Part shown: piece after piece, positions 1 through 8,500 of the stretch | Position numbering within the stretch: position 1 is the first letter of the stretch | How the letters are laid out: each line of letters starts with the position of its first letter | Assembly (NCBI RefSeq): GCF_018889955.1 | Contig: NZ_CP076545.1 | Span: 744,001-808,000, forward strand | Length of the DNA stretch: 64,000 bases | Reading direction: 5' to 3' | Source: Collinsella sp. zg1085 | GTDB lineage: Bacteria; Actinomycetota; Coriobacteriia; Coriobacteriales; Coriobacteriaceae | Made by a program: the position numbers and the translations under genes | Notes under the pieces: model-generated | Databases searched by the model: none | Told to the model about the DNA's origin: nothing | Seen by the model: only the letters and a program-made list of their open reading frames with translations

Positions 1-554
1 TGCCGGGCATGAGCGGCATGAAGCTTGCAAGTGTGCTTTCAGGGCTTAAGACACCGCCTGCCGTTATCTTTGTGACGGCATTTTCTGAGCACGCAGCTCA
101 GGCATTTGGTCTTGATGCAGTTGATTATTTACTCAAGCCTGTTGAGGCAGCTCGCTTGGCACAGGCCCTTGATAAATTGGAAGCAAAACTCAGAATAGAG
201 CGCGCTACATCAAGTGAGCGGGTTGCGCGTTTAGCGGTTGAGCGCGGGCGTGACCGTGCCTTTATTCCCATAAGTGATATTTGCTATGTTGAGGCACGTG
301 CAGATTATTCAGCAATTATGTGTCCCAGCGGAGAATATCTAGTTAACGCATCAATTTCTACGCTTGAGCAGCGCTTAGCAAAAGATGGTTTTATGCGGGT
401 GCATCGGAGCTATTTGGTAAATGTTGATGACGTTCATGATGTTGTTGTCTCGCGAGGCGGACTTATGGAACTGCGCCTCGATAGGGTAGAGGCATCGGTG
501 CCAGTGAGCCGCCGACGTGCGTTTGAGGTAAAAGAGCGGCTGGGCATTATATAG
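1..554 (+). CDS. LytTR-family response regulator (5' end missing)
   Basis: Carboxy-terminal part of a two-component response regulator; the reading frame is open to the window edge. The first visible residues, PGMSGM, are the conserved stretch just after the phospho-acceptor Asp of a receiver domain, so the start and the Asp lie upstream. The VTAFSEHAAQAF and DYLLKP segments are the beta-4 Thr/Ser and the beta-5 Lys-Pro of the receiver. A linker is followed by a LytTR DNA-binding domain containing FIPISDICYVEARADYSA and FMRVHRSYLVNV. It should act as a transcription factor controlled by a membrane histidine kinase, normally encoded next door and here outside the window. Two LytTR-like operators occur at about 57.2 and 59.8 kb, but nothing shows that this protein binds them. 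Confidence 0.93.
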   Translation, partial: PGMSGMKLASVLSGLKTPPAVIFVTAFSEHAAQAFGLDAVDYLLKPVEAARLAQALDKLEAKLRIERATSSERVARLAVERGRDRAFIPISDICYVEARADYSAIMCPSGEYLVNASISTLEQRLAKDGFMRVHRSYLVNVDDVHDVVVSRGGLMELRLDRVEASVPVSRRRAFEVKERLGII

Positions 555-577
555 ATGCGCTTGTAATGCTCTTGTTG

Positions 578-668
578 GCACGTGGCAGTCACGTGCTGCG
601 GTATGGAGGTCCAGCCACGTGCTGCGGTATAGCAACCAAATCCTAGTGCGTGGCAGCTACGTGTTGCC
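578..668. repeat. Degenerate short repeats around CACGTG
   Basis: The 15-mer CACGTGCTGCGGTAT occurs exactly at 590-604 and 616-630 (26-bp period). A diverged third copy, GGCAGCTACGTGTTGCC, lies at 652-668, and GGCACGTGGCAG precedes the first copy. The region follows the stop codon of the response regulator and has no T-tract, so it is not an obvious terminator. No function is assigned. Confidence 0.55.
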
Positions 669-832
669 ATGTGACAACCACGCTCAAGAAATCGTGCGCA
701 TAAACGCTGTGTCCGGTTGAGGCACAATGGCGCTAGGCCTTGCTTGCGAGGCCTTTAGATAGAGGTTTAGCCCGCACGCAACATCGGGTATATAGAGCTC
801 AGTTTATCCAGAAGAAAGGACTGTACTCTCTT

Positions 833-1549
833 ATGCCATTAGCTCTGCTGCACACTAAGCCACAAGGACACCTCACGGTTGATTGTATAGAAAACGGACC
901 TATTAACACCAATACCTATGTGCTTATATCGCAAGGGGAAGCCTTAATTGTTGACCCTGCTTGGGACGGTGCAGAACTGCTGCGCCTCATTGCTGAGAGG
1001 CATCCCAACATTTCTATCAAGGGTCTTTTGTGTACGCATGGACACGCTGACCACCTTGGTGGCGTAGCGGGTATACGGCGCATGCTAGGTGAGCAAACGC
1101 CGTATCTTATTTCGGCAATTGATGCTCAATTTGTGCCAGCTGCGCGGGCAAGTATGAAAAGGATGTGGGGTGTTGATGTAGAAGACCCTGGTAAGCCCAC
1201 ACGATTGCTTCATGAGGGAGATGTTATACAGCTAGGAGACGTTGAGCTTCAAGCTATATTGGTCCCCGGTCACACCAAGGGCGGTATGGTGTATTTTGCG
1301 GCAACAAACAACGGCAATTTTGCTTTTGTGGGTGACACGCTCTTTCCGGGAGGACACGGCAGAACCGACCTTGAAGGCGGAAACACGGCCGAAATTTTAC
1401 AGAGTTTGGCAAAAATGGCTCACCTCATGCCCGATGACACACTTTGCCTGATAGGACACGGGCCTACAACAACGATAGGCAAAGAGCGTGCCGAAAATGC
1501 CTTTATGATTCATGCGCTAAGACATTACCCACAGGACAGATATAACTAA
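833..1549 (+). CDS. Metallo-beta-lactamase-fold hydrolase (glyoxalase II-like)
   Basis: Predicted cytoplasmic binuclear metal hydrolase of 238 residues. The signature THGHADH is at residues 68-74, with further ligands in GHTKG (His147), GDTLF (Asp168) and a C-terminal GHG (His209). This is the compact glyoxalase II-like subgroup often annotated as hydroxyacylglutathione hydrolase; the natural thioester substrate cannot be read from sequence. The frame stays open back to 740, but the ATG at 833 is preferred. It follows AGAAAGGA at 812-819 and begins the conserved domain, whereas the upstream 31 residues look unlike this family. It precedes the aldolase gene by about 50 bp in the same direction. 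Confidence 0.88.
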   Translation: MPLALLHTKPQGHLTVDCIENGPINTNTYVLISQGEALIVDPAWDGAELLRLIAERHPNISIKGLLCTHGHADHLGGVAGIRRMLGEQTPYLISAIDAQFVPAARASMKRMWGVDVEDPGKPTRLLHEGDVIQLGDVELQAILVPGHTKGGMVYFAATNNGNFAFVGDTLFPGGHGRTDLEGGNTAEILQSLAKMAHLMPDDTLCLIGHGPTTTIGKERAENAFMIHALRHYPQDRYN

Positions 1550-1601
1550 CACGTGATAGTATTGGGCTGTTTCAATAAACGCGTGAACATGGAGGTTCAC
1601 A

Positions 1602-2468
1602 ATGCTTGTAAATGCCGCTGAAATGTTAGCTCAGGCTGAGGCTGGCAAGTATGCTCTAGGTGCTTTTAACACCAATAACCTAGAGTGGACGCTCGCTTTG
1701 CTCCAGGCCGCAGAAGAGGCAAAGTCTCCGCTCATCATGCAGTGCACCGCAGGTGCTGCAAAATGGATGGGTGGGTTTAAGGTATGCGCTGATATGGTAA
1801 AGGCTGCTGTTGAGGCAACCGGCACCACCGTTCCGGTTTCTTTGCACCTTGACCACGGTACCTATGAGGATTGTCATGCTTGTATTGAGGCAGGCTTTAC
1901 CTCAGTTATGTATGACGGTAGCCATGAGCCAAGCTTTGAAATTAACCTTGAGCGCACAGCAGAAATTGTAAACTTGGCGCACGCCCAGGGTGTTTCTGTA
2001 GAGGCTGAGGTTGGCGGTATTGGCGGCACCGAGGATGGTATTACCTCAAATGGTGAGCTGGCAGACCCCGAGCAGTGCCGACAGATTGCAGAGACCGGCG
2101 TAGACTTCCTTGCTTGTGGTATTGGCAATATCCACGGTGTGTATCCGGAGGACTGGACGGGTTTGAGTTTTGAGCGCTTGGGTGAGATTAAGGCGCTCAC
2201 CGGCAGCTTGCCGCTGGTATTGCATGGTGGTACGGGTATTCCGGTCGATCAGATTCAAAAAGCCATCAGCTTGGGCGTTTCTAAGATTAACGTAAATACT
2301 GACCTTCAGCTTGTTTTTGCTGCTGCTACCCGTGCCTATGTTGAGGCTGGCAACGACCAAAACGGCAAGGGATTTGACCCGCGCAAGCTCTTGAAGCCTG
2401 GCCGTGATGCAATTGTTGCACGCACCAAGGAGCTCATGGAGCAGTTTGGTTCTACCAACAAAGCTTAA
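1602..2468 (+). CDS. fba: Class II fructose-bisphosphate aldolase
   Basis: Zinc-dependent aldolase of glycolysis and gluconeogenesis, cleaving fructose 1,6-bisphosphate to dihydroxyacetone phosphate and glyceraldehyde 3-phosphate. The 288 residues match the usual length. The zinc-site segment HLDHGTYEDC is at residues 82-91, followed by GSHEP (106-110), VEAEVGGIGG (about 133-142), the ligand GNIHG (His178) and LHGGTG (His208-). KINVNTDLQ near residue 227 belongs to the phosphate site. GGAGGT at 1591-1596 sets the start. A rho-independent terminator follows at 2533, so it probably ends a transcription unit. A tagatose-bisphosphate or 2-deoxy-inositol aldolase cannot be fully excluded, but the gene looks like the housekeeping enzyme. 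Confidence 0.95.
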   Translation: MLVNAAEMLAQAEAGKYALGAFNTNNLEWTLALLQAAEEAKSPLIMQCTAGAAKWMGGFKVCADMVKAAVEATGTTVPVSLHLDHGTYEDCHACIEAGFTSVMYDGSHEPSFEINLERTAEIVNLAHAQGVSVEAEVGGIGGTEDGITSNGELADPEQCRQIAETGVDFLACGIGNIHGVYPEDWTGLSFERLGEIKALTGSLPLVLHGGTGIPVDQIQKAISLGVSKINVNTDLQLVFAAATRAYVEAGNDQNGKGFDPRKLLKPGRDAIVARTKELMEQFGSTNKA

Positions 2469-2494
2469 GGTGTTTCTTGCAGCATATGCTGCAT

Positions 2495-2623
2495 GTGACT
2501 GATAGTGCGATTCTGCATAGAACTATGTAGTTATGCCCTCGGAGTGTTTCGAGGGCATTTTGTTTGCGTATGCGCTATTGCAGGTGACTGATAGCGCGAT
2601 TCTGTATAGCGCTATGTAGCTAT
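2495..2623. repeat. 40-bp direct repeat flanking the fba terminator
   Basis: Two copies of a 40-bp element, at 2495-2534 and 2584-2623, start GTGACTGATAG and end CTATGTAG(T/C)TAT, with about five mismatches. The fba terminator stem lies between them. A shorter repeat, TTTTGCGGCGCGAGGTTT, follows at 2661-2678 and 2708-2725. Confidence 0.6.
2533..2565 (+). terminator. Rho-independent terminator after fba
   Basis: Perfect 9-bp stem ATGCCCTCG / CGAGGGCAT with an 8-nt loop, followed by a T-rich tail (TTTTGTTT), 65 bp after the aldolase stop codon. Confidence 0.85.
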
Positions 2624-2625
2624 TT

Positions 2626-3344
2626 TTGGAGTGCTCTGGGGATATTTGTGTGCGAGGCGCTTTTGCGGCGCGAGGTTTTATGCAAAACTGTGTTGTCTGC
2701 GTTGGTGTTTTGCGGCGCGAGGTTTACGAAAAACTGTTCCGCGCGTGAGCACGGTATGTTGTGCGTTTTACCAGTGCTTTTACGTTCAGGGCTTTGAGTG
2801 GAGTCGTGCCGCGTGCGTTCTTTGTTCCGCCATGTGATGGTGCGGCGTTTTTGTGCCTTATCACGAACCAGCGCTATCAACACCTAGATAAGTTACATCT
2901 GTCGCTTTGGCAAAAATGACGAAAAAGTACTCTCTATAACCCAGCGGGTTAGTATTTGATTTATAAAGCCGCAGGTAGATGAGTTGCAAGAAAAACAACA
3001 GTTGTCCATTTACGTCAAATTAGTCAAAAATGACAGATTTTTCCGTCAAATTAGTCATTTTTGCCAAAGAGCAGGTCAGAGCCATTGTTTGCGCGTCAAA
3101 TTAGTTGGTTTTGCCAAAGAGCAGGTCAGGTGCGGTGTGAGTGCCAAATTGCTTGTACTTATCACCACACAGCCCAGCGGTGCGGTGTGAGTGCCAAATT
3201 GTTCAGTTCAGCCAATGCACAGCTCAGAGCAGCCATTTATGCACCATATCGGTCACGTTTCACACGAGGCTACACAGGGTAAGGCAAACACGTATAAACT
3301 GAGCCTAAGCTTTTCGCGCTCGTGTGTCCGCACGCAATGATACT
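2626..3344. other. Gene-poor, repeat-rich intergenic region
   Basis: About 720 bp with no convincing coding sequence between the fba side and the restriction-modification locus. It holds a 47-bp-spaced duplication (2661 and 2708), a 16-bp inverted repeat (2905-2920 against 3054-3069) and a 50-bp tandem array (3045-3244). The short open frames here translate the repeats and lack ribosome-binding sites. Confidence 0.6.
3014..3244. repeat. Degenerate 50-bp tandem repeat array
   Basis: Four consecutive 50-bp units start at 3045, 3095, 3145 and 3195, after a partial copy at 3014. Units 1 and 2 share TTTTGCCAAAGAGCAGGTCAG. The boundaries after units 2 and 3 share GTGCGGTGTGAGTGCCAAATTG (split as GTGCGGTGTGAGTGC plus CAAATTG). 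The unit head is GTCAAATTAG or CAAATTG. Similarity is spread over the whole unit rather than confined to a short conserved repeat. Confidence 0.7.
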
Positions 3345-3476
3345 ATGGCAAAAGACATAATCAATACGGGCAGAAATGAGCATCAAGCAGCTGTGCGCCT
3401 CGTTGAGATGCATAGCATGCCGCGCTCATTAAGAAAGGATTTTGTGCAGTGGACCTCGATAGGCAACAAAGCATAG
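3345..3476 (+). CDS. Small ORF (43 aa) overlapping the methyltransferase start
   Basis: Open frame starting MAKDIINTGRNEHQ and ending TSIGNKA. It overlaps the first 28 nt of the methyltransferase gene in another frame, which suggests translational coupling. It is rich in charged residues (KDII, RNEHQ, RSLRKDF), has no Cys and no membrane segment. It could be a small regulator or accessory peptide of the restriction-modification locus, or just a translated leader. No clear Shine-Dalgarno sequence is visible before the ATG, so reality is uncertain. I do not recognise a family. Confidence 0.4.
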   Translation: MAKDIINTGRNEHQAAVRLVEMHSMPRSLRKDFVQWTSIGNKA

Positions 3477-4846
3477 GTGAGGGCTTTATCGAGAGCTTTG
3501 ATGCACGCTATCCAACACGAGTTTTAGAGATACTGCTCAAAGATAGAACCACCGGTTGCAACATTATCTGGGCAGATAATGAGTATGAGGCTCTAGGTGA
3601 GGGCTATGGGGGAGACGAGCAGATAACCATAGCAAAGATTACCGGACTTTCTTCTGGGGTTATTAAACCGCGCATTGCAAAAGAACACGAGCATCAATCG
3701 CTGCGCACCAAAACACGTGCCGAGGTGTTTACGCCATCATGGCTGGTAAATGCCATGAATAACCATGTAGATGCCATCTGGTTTGGCGCGGGCAACACTT
3801 TTAACATTGAGGAGGGTATGTCGTGGCGCACCAGTACAGAGCCGCTTAGCTTTCCCAAAATAAAGGGTCACGGCTGGCGCGCCTATGTAGAAAGTCCACG
3901 CTTAGAGATAGCCTGCGGAGAAGCGCCCTTTGTTTGTTCGCGCTATGACACGGTTACCGGAGTGGTGCTTCCGGTTAAGGAGCGCATAGGTTTTCTTGAC
4001 CGAAAGTTGCGCGTGGTGAGCGAAAAAACAAAAACGCGCAAAGAGTGGATTCGCTGGGCATTTGCAGCGCTTAAGGCAACGTATGGCTATGAGTATCAAG
4101 GAGATAACCTGCTTATCGCCCGCATCAATGTGTTTGAGACTTTCTGTGAGCATGTGCGTGCACGCTGGGGTGCCGGTTTAGGTGATGAAGAAATTGATAT
4201 GGCAGCCTGGATTGTGTCGTGGAACTTCTTCCAAATGAACGGCCTTACCTGTGCAGTGCCAAGCAATAAGTTGGACGCTGTTGTGCATTCGAGCTTGTCT
4301 GAATATGAAGAGCCATACTTAGAGCCTATACAGCTTTCGCTTTTTGATGATGTTGAGGCAGAACAATTATTTGATGGAGCATCTATTGATACGCCAGCAC
4401 CGGAACCTACGGGAGCGGTTCCTTTGTGCGTTATATATGACTGGAAAAACAACGAGCCGTTTGAGTTTATGTCAATGAAAGGCAAGGCATTTCCCATGGA
4501 CAAGAAGTTTTATGCGGTAATTGGCAACCCGCCCTATCAGGAGGAGTTTAGCGACGAAGGTAACAAGACCTTTGCAAAGCCTGTCTATAACGACTTTATG
4601 GACGCTGCAGAAGAGGTGGCCGAGCGCGTTGAACTCATCACACCGGCTCGTTTTCTTTTTAACGCGGGCAGTACACCCAAAGCATGGAATGCAAAAAAAC
4701 TTGCCGATTCACATTTTACGGTACTGCACTACGAGGCAGATGCGTCGCAAGCCTTCCCCAATACTGACATCAAGGGGGGGGGTGGCCATCTCTTTGCGCG
4801 ACAGCACGCGCACGCTGGGACCAGTAGAGATTTTTATTCCGTTTAA
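3449..4846 (+). CDS. Eco57I-like N6-adenine DNA methyltransferase, N-terminal part, frameshifted
   Basis: Modification subunit of a restriction-modification system, read in two frames because of a G-run. The visible frame starts at GTG 3449 behind AAGAAAGGA. It contains a TPSWLVNAMNN segment (near residue 97), a SAM-binding motif I of the form LEIACGEAPF (152-161), and catalytic motif IV NPPY (360-363) in FYAVIGNPPYQ, typical of adenine-specific enzymes. After TDIK at the run of nine G (4774-4782) the frame goes wrong and stops at 4846. The natural continuation, GGVAISLRD, resumes in another frame. With eight G the whole gene would read through to 5528, about 690 residues. As sequenced the gene is OFF or truncated. 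It sits 2 bp upstream of the nuclease-helicase gene in one operon. Confidence 0.85.
   Translation: MDLDRQQSIGEGFIESFDARYPTRVLEILLKDRTTGCNIIWADNEYEALGEGYGGDEQITIAKITGLSSGVIKPRIAKEHEHQSLRTKTRAEVFTPSWLVNAMNNHVDAIWFGAGNTFNIEEGMSWRTSTEPLSFPKIKGHGWRAYVESPRLEIACGEAPFVCSRYDTVTGVVLPVKERIGFLDRKLRVVSEKTKTRKEWIRWAFAALKATYGYEYQGDNLLIARINVFETFCEHVRARWGAGLGDEEIDMAAWIVSWNFFQMNGLTCAVPSNKLDAVVHSSLSEYEEPYLEPIQLSLFDDVEAEQLFDGASIDTPAPEPTGAVPLCVIYDWKNNEPFEFMSMKGKAFPMDKKFYAVIGNPPYQEEFSDEGNKTFAKPVYNDFMDAAEEVAERVELITPARFLFNAGSTPKAWNAKKLADSHFTVLHYEADASQAFPNTDIKGGGGHLFARQHAHAGTSRDFYSV
4774..4782 (+). repeat. Poly-G tract (G9), candidate phase-variation switch
   Basis: Nine consecutive G inside the methyltransferase coding sequence, exactly where the two well-conserved halves change frame. 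Eight G would restore TDIK-GGVAISL. Long homopolymeric G runs are classic slipped-strand mispairing sites in phase-variable methyltransferases. Confidence 0.8.
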
Positions 4847-5528
4847 TGAATTAGTAGGAATTTATACAAAGGTAAGCAAAACTGGTTTTGAAGGTCTTGA
4901 TTCGATAGTTTCAAACCGCGGTATGTATCGTTTTTCACAGACAGTGTATGACGAAAAGCCGGACGAGATGAAAAAGATTAGTGATAGCCGTATTCTCTCA
5001 AGCTCCTTTGATAGATTTCCAAGTTTTTTTACGAGTGAGAAGCCAGAAGATGAGCATGAGTATATTCAAATTTTCGGGTTATCGCATGGGAAACGACAAT
5101 ATCGTTGGCTGCGAAAAGATTATCTAGCTAAGAACAATAATTTGAATAAATGGAAAGTAATGGTTCCAAAAGCAAATGGGTCTGGTGCGCTAGGAGAAGT
5201 ACTTTCTACACCCTTAATAGGGCAGCCCTTAATAGGGCATACAGAGACCTTCATAAGCATTGGTAGCTTTGATTCTGAGTATGAAGCAGAAGCCCTATTA
5301 AAATATATAAAGTCAAAGTTTGCTCGCGCATTGCTTGGCGTGCTTAAAGTTACGCAAGACAATACAAGACCTGTATGGCGCTATGTTCCGCTCCAAGACT
5401 TCACCTCAGCCTCTGACATCGACTGGTCAAAATCCATTTCAGAAATTGATACGCAACTCTATGCAAAGTACGGCCTCACGCCCGAAGAGATTGCCTTTAT
5501 AGAAACTAACGTAAAGGAAATGGAGTAG
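4774..5528 (+). pseudogene. Methyltransferase C-terminal part (downstream of frameshift; target recognition region)
   Basis: Remaining about 250 residues of the adenine methyltransferase, in a different frame from the N-terminal part. It begins GGVAISLRDSTRTLGPVEIF directly after the G-run and ends IETNVKEME at 5528. The central region (KTGFEGLDSIVSNRG to GKRQYRWLRKDYL) is where Eco57I-type enzymes carry the target recognition domain. The final helical segment carries FTSASDIDWSKSISEIDTQL. The frame also extends back to 4521, but the part before 4774 is out-of-frame translation of the upstream half. It is not expected to be expressed alone unless internal initiation or ribosomal slippage occurs. 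A change of one G would fuse it back. Confidence 0.8.
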
Positions 5529-5530
5529 CT

Positions 5531-8500
5531 ATGGCGCTCAGCAATATTAGCAATCTCATAAAAACCGCTCGTCCAGCAATTCCGCAGATATATGCCTATA
5601 CCACACCTGAGATTGCCCGCCACGCTGGCTGGACCAAAATTGGCTACACTGAGCAAAACGTTGAGCGTCGCCTAGAGCAGCAAGCCCATACCATAGATGT
5701 TGAGTATCATCTTGAATGGCAGGGCAACGCCATATATGAAGGCAGTGGTGAAACCTTTAGAGATACCGATTTTCATGGGTATTTGCGCAAGCTCAACATT
5801 GCGGGCAAGCCTGGCACCGAGTGGTTTGAAATAGAGCCTGTGCCGGCACACCAAAAGTTTTACGAGTTTCGCGAAAACCGCGGCGTGTTAGATACACCCG
5901 CAGCTATTGAGTATCGCTTGCGCGATGAGCAAGAGCTTGCTGTTACCCAAACCCTCAAATATGCGCGTCTTCACAAACGAGGCGCGTTCCTTTGGAACGC
6001 CAAGCCTCGTTTTGGGAAGACGCTTGCAAGCTATGACCTTTGTATGCGTCTTGGGGCAGAGCGCATTTTGATTGTTACCAATCGTCCTGCTATTGCCAAT
6101 TCTTGGTATGAGGATTACATCAAGTTTGTAGGCACAGATGCTGGTTTGGCATTTGTGAGCTCGGTATCTGCCTTGCAGAATAAGCCCCATTGTATGAGCC
6201 GCGAAGAGTATAGACAAAGCCTTCTTGCGGGCGGTGCAAAGGGCTTTATTGAGTTTGTGAGTTTGCAAGACCTTAAAGGTGCTATTGAATTTGGCGGAAG
6301 CTATAACAAGCTTGAACATATTGCCACGCTTGAGTGGGATATTCTCATTATTGACGAGGCGCACGAGGGCGTGGATACCTTTAAGACCGATGTTGCCTTT
6401 GACCGCATCAAGCGTAAGTTTACCTTGCATCTCTCGGGCACACCGTTTAAGGCCATAGCTAATGAGAAGTTTTCTAGCGAGGCTATCTTTAACTGGACCT
6501 ATGCCGACGAGCAAAACGCTAAGAGCAACTGGGACAATACCGAGCTTCAAAACCCCTATACCGACCTGCCGCGCTTGAACATGTTTACCTATCAAATGTC
6601 TGATATGGTGGCTGATGAAGTGAGGCGCGGGGTAGACATAGACGGCGAAACCGTGGAGTACGCCTTTGACCTCAATGAGTTTTTTGCTACCAACAGCAAT
6701 GGCTACTTTGTGCATAACGCCGATGTTGACTGCTTTTTAGACGCGCTCACTACCCAAAAGAAGTTCCCGTTTTCTACGCCTGAATTGCGTGACGAGCTGC
6801 GCCACACATTTTGGATGCTGAGCCGGGTAGATTCTGCCCGCGCTCTTGCTCGCAAGCTCAAGCAGCATCCCGTTTTTTCTAACTATGAGGTGATACTTGC
6901 AGCAGGAGATGGCAAGCTAGATGAAGAGAGCGAAAACGCCCACGCTTTTGATAAGGTGCGCCGCGCAATAGATACTCACGACTATACCATTACGCTTTCG
7001 GTGGGCCAGCTTACCACCGGCGTTACCGTTCCAGAGTGGACGGCGGTTCTTATGCTCTCTAACATGAAGAGCCCTGCGCTGTATATGCAGGCAGCTTTTA
7101 GAGCACAAAACCCCTGCCTCTTTAGTCGTGGTGGTACGTTTTTGCGCAAAGAAAACGCCTATGTCTTTGACTTTGACCCAGCGCGTACCCTCACCATTTT
7201 TGAGGAGTTTGCTAACGACCTCTACACCGATACAGTCTCAGGTGGCGGTAGCATAGATTCTCGCAAAGAGCGCGTAAGAACATTGCTTAACTTCTTCCCG
7301 GTTATTGGTGAGGACGAAAACGGAGAAATGGTTGAGCTTGATACCGAGCGCGTGCTCTCTATTCCGCGCAGAATTCGCGCACGCGAGGTGGTACGCCGCG
7401 GGTTTATGAGCGACTTTTTATTTCAAAACATCAGTAATCTATTTCGTGCGCCGTCTCAAGTGCTTGAAGCAGTAAAGACGCTTGAGCCCACCAAGGCTCC
7501 CAACAAAGAGCTTGGTATTTCGCACAACACCGCCGATGAGCTAAATCTTAACGAGGAAGGTGTTGTTGAGATTCCTGAGGAGCATATCATCGGCAAGGCT
7601 ACTCAGCTTTTTGGTAACAAAGTGTATAGCAGCGTATCTGATAAGCTGGATGCAGCTATTGAGGACATTAAGCTTGAACCTTCAACGCCCAGCGAAGAAG
7701 AAAAAGCGATGAATCGGCTTCGTGAATCCTTTGCTGAAACGCTTACCGATCCGCTTATAGAAGCGGCAAGAGAGAACTACGGCAATGAGATGAAGCCATC
7801 TCAGAAAAAGAAGCTTGAGCGCCGCATTAAAGAAGATATAAACAGATGCATTAACCGCGAGGTGGGCAGCTTTACCATTGAGAAAAACCGCATTGAGCAA
7901 CATCGCCAAGACAGCCTGGAGCGTGCTCAGACACAAGAGGAGGCAAACCGAATTAACCAAAGCTTTGATGAGCAGCTTGAGCAAGCGTGTCAAAGTTTTG
8001 TGGCAAGCCTTAAAGGGTCGCGCGACGATTTGGTGAAAAACGCTGGCGAGACTGTGGTGCGAGAGCTTGAGCTTGCTAAACGGGAGAGTGAAAAGCAAAC
8101 CATTGAGAGCACCATCAGAGACCATTTGCGCGGTTTTTCTCGAACGATTCCCTCATTTCTTATGGCGTATGGCGATGAGAACACCACGCTCGCAAGCTTT
8201 GATGCGATTATTCCCTCAGAGGTATTTCGTGAGGTTACAAGCATTAGCGTAGAGCAGTTTAGACTGCTGCGCGATGGCGGAGACGTGTATGACCCTGAGA
8301 CCGGGGAGCTGGTTCACTTTGAGGGACAGCTCTTTGACCCCGTGGTGTTTGACGACTCCGTGCGTGAGTTTATTAAGCTCCGTGAGCGTTTGGCAAACTA
8401 TTTTGATGAATCGCTTACCGAAGATATTTTTGATTATGTTCCGCCGCAAAAGACAAATCAGATTTTTACACCTAGAAGTGTGGTTGTGCACATGCTTGAT

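Noticed and set aside
1-554. Assigning the two LytTR-type operators to the regulator at the window start
   Set aside because: It is 57 kb away with other genes between; the genome may hold several LytTR regulators, so only the class can be named.
3014-3244. The tandem array as a CRISPR
   Set aside because: Similarity runs through the whole 50-bp unit, there is no constant repeat with variable spacers, and no cas gene is near.
4521-4773. The upstream part of the second methyltransferase frame as coding
   Set aside because: It is an out-of-frame reading of the NPPY-containing half; meaningful residues start only at the G-run.
5888-6715. A 275-codon minus-strand ORF within the restriction subunit gene
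   Set aside because: It mirrors a conserved helicase-domain coding region and has no protein-family pattern of its own.
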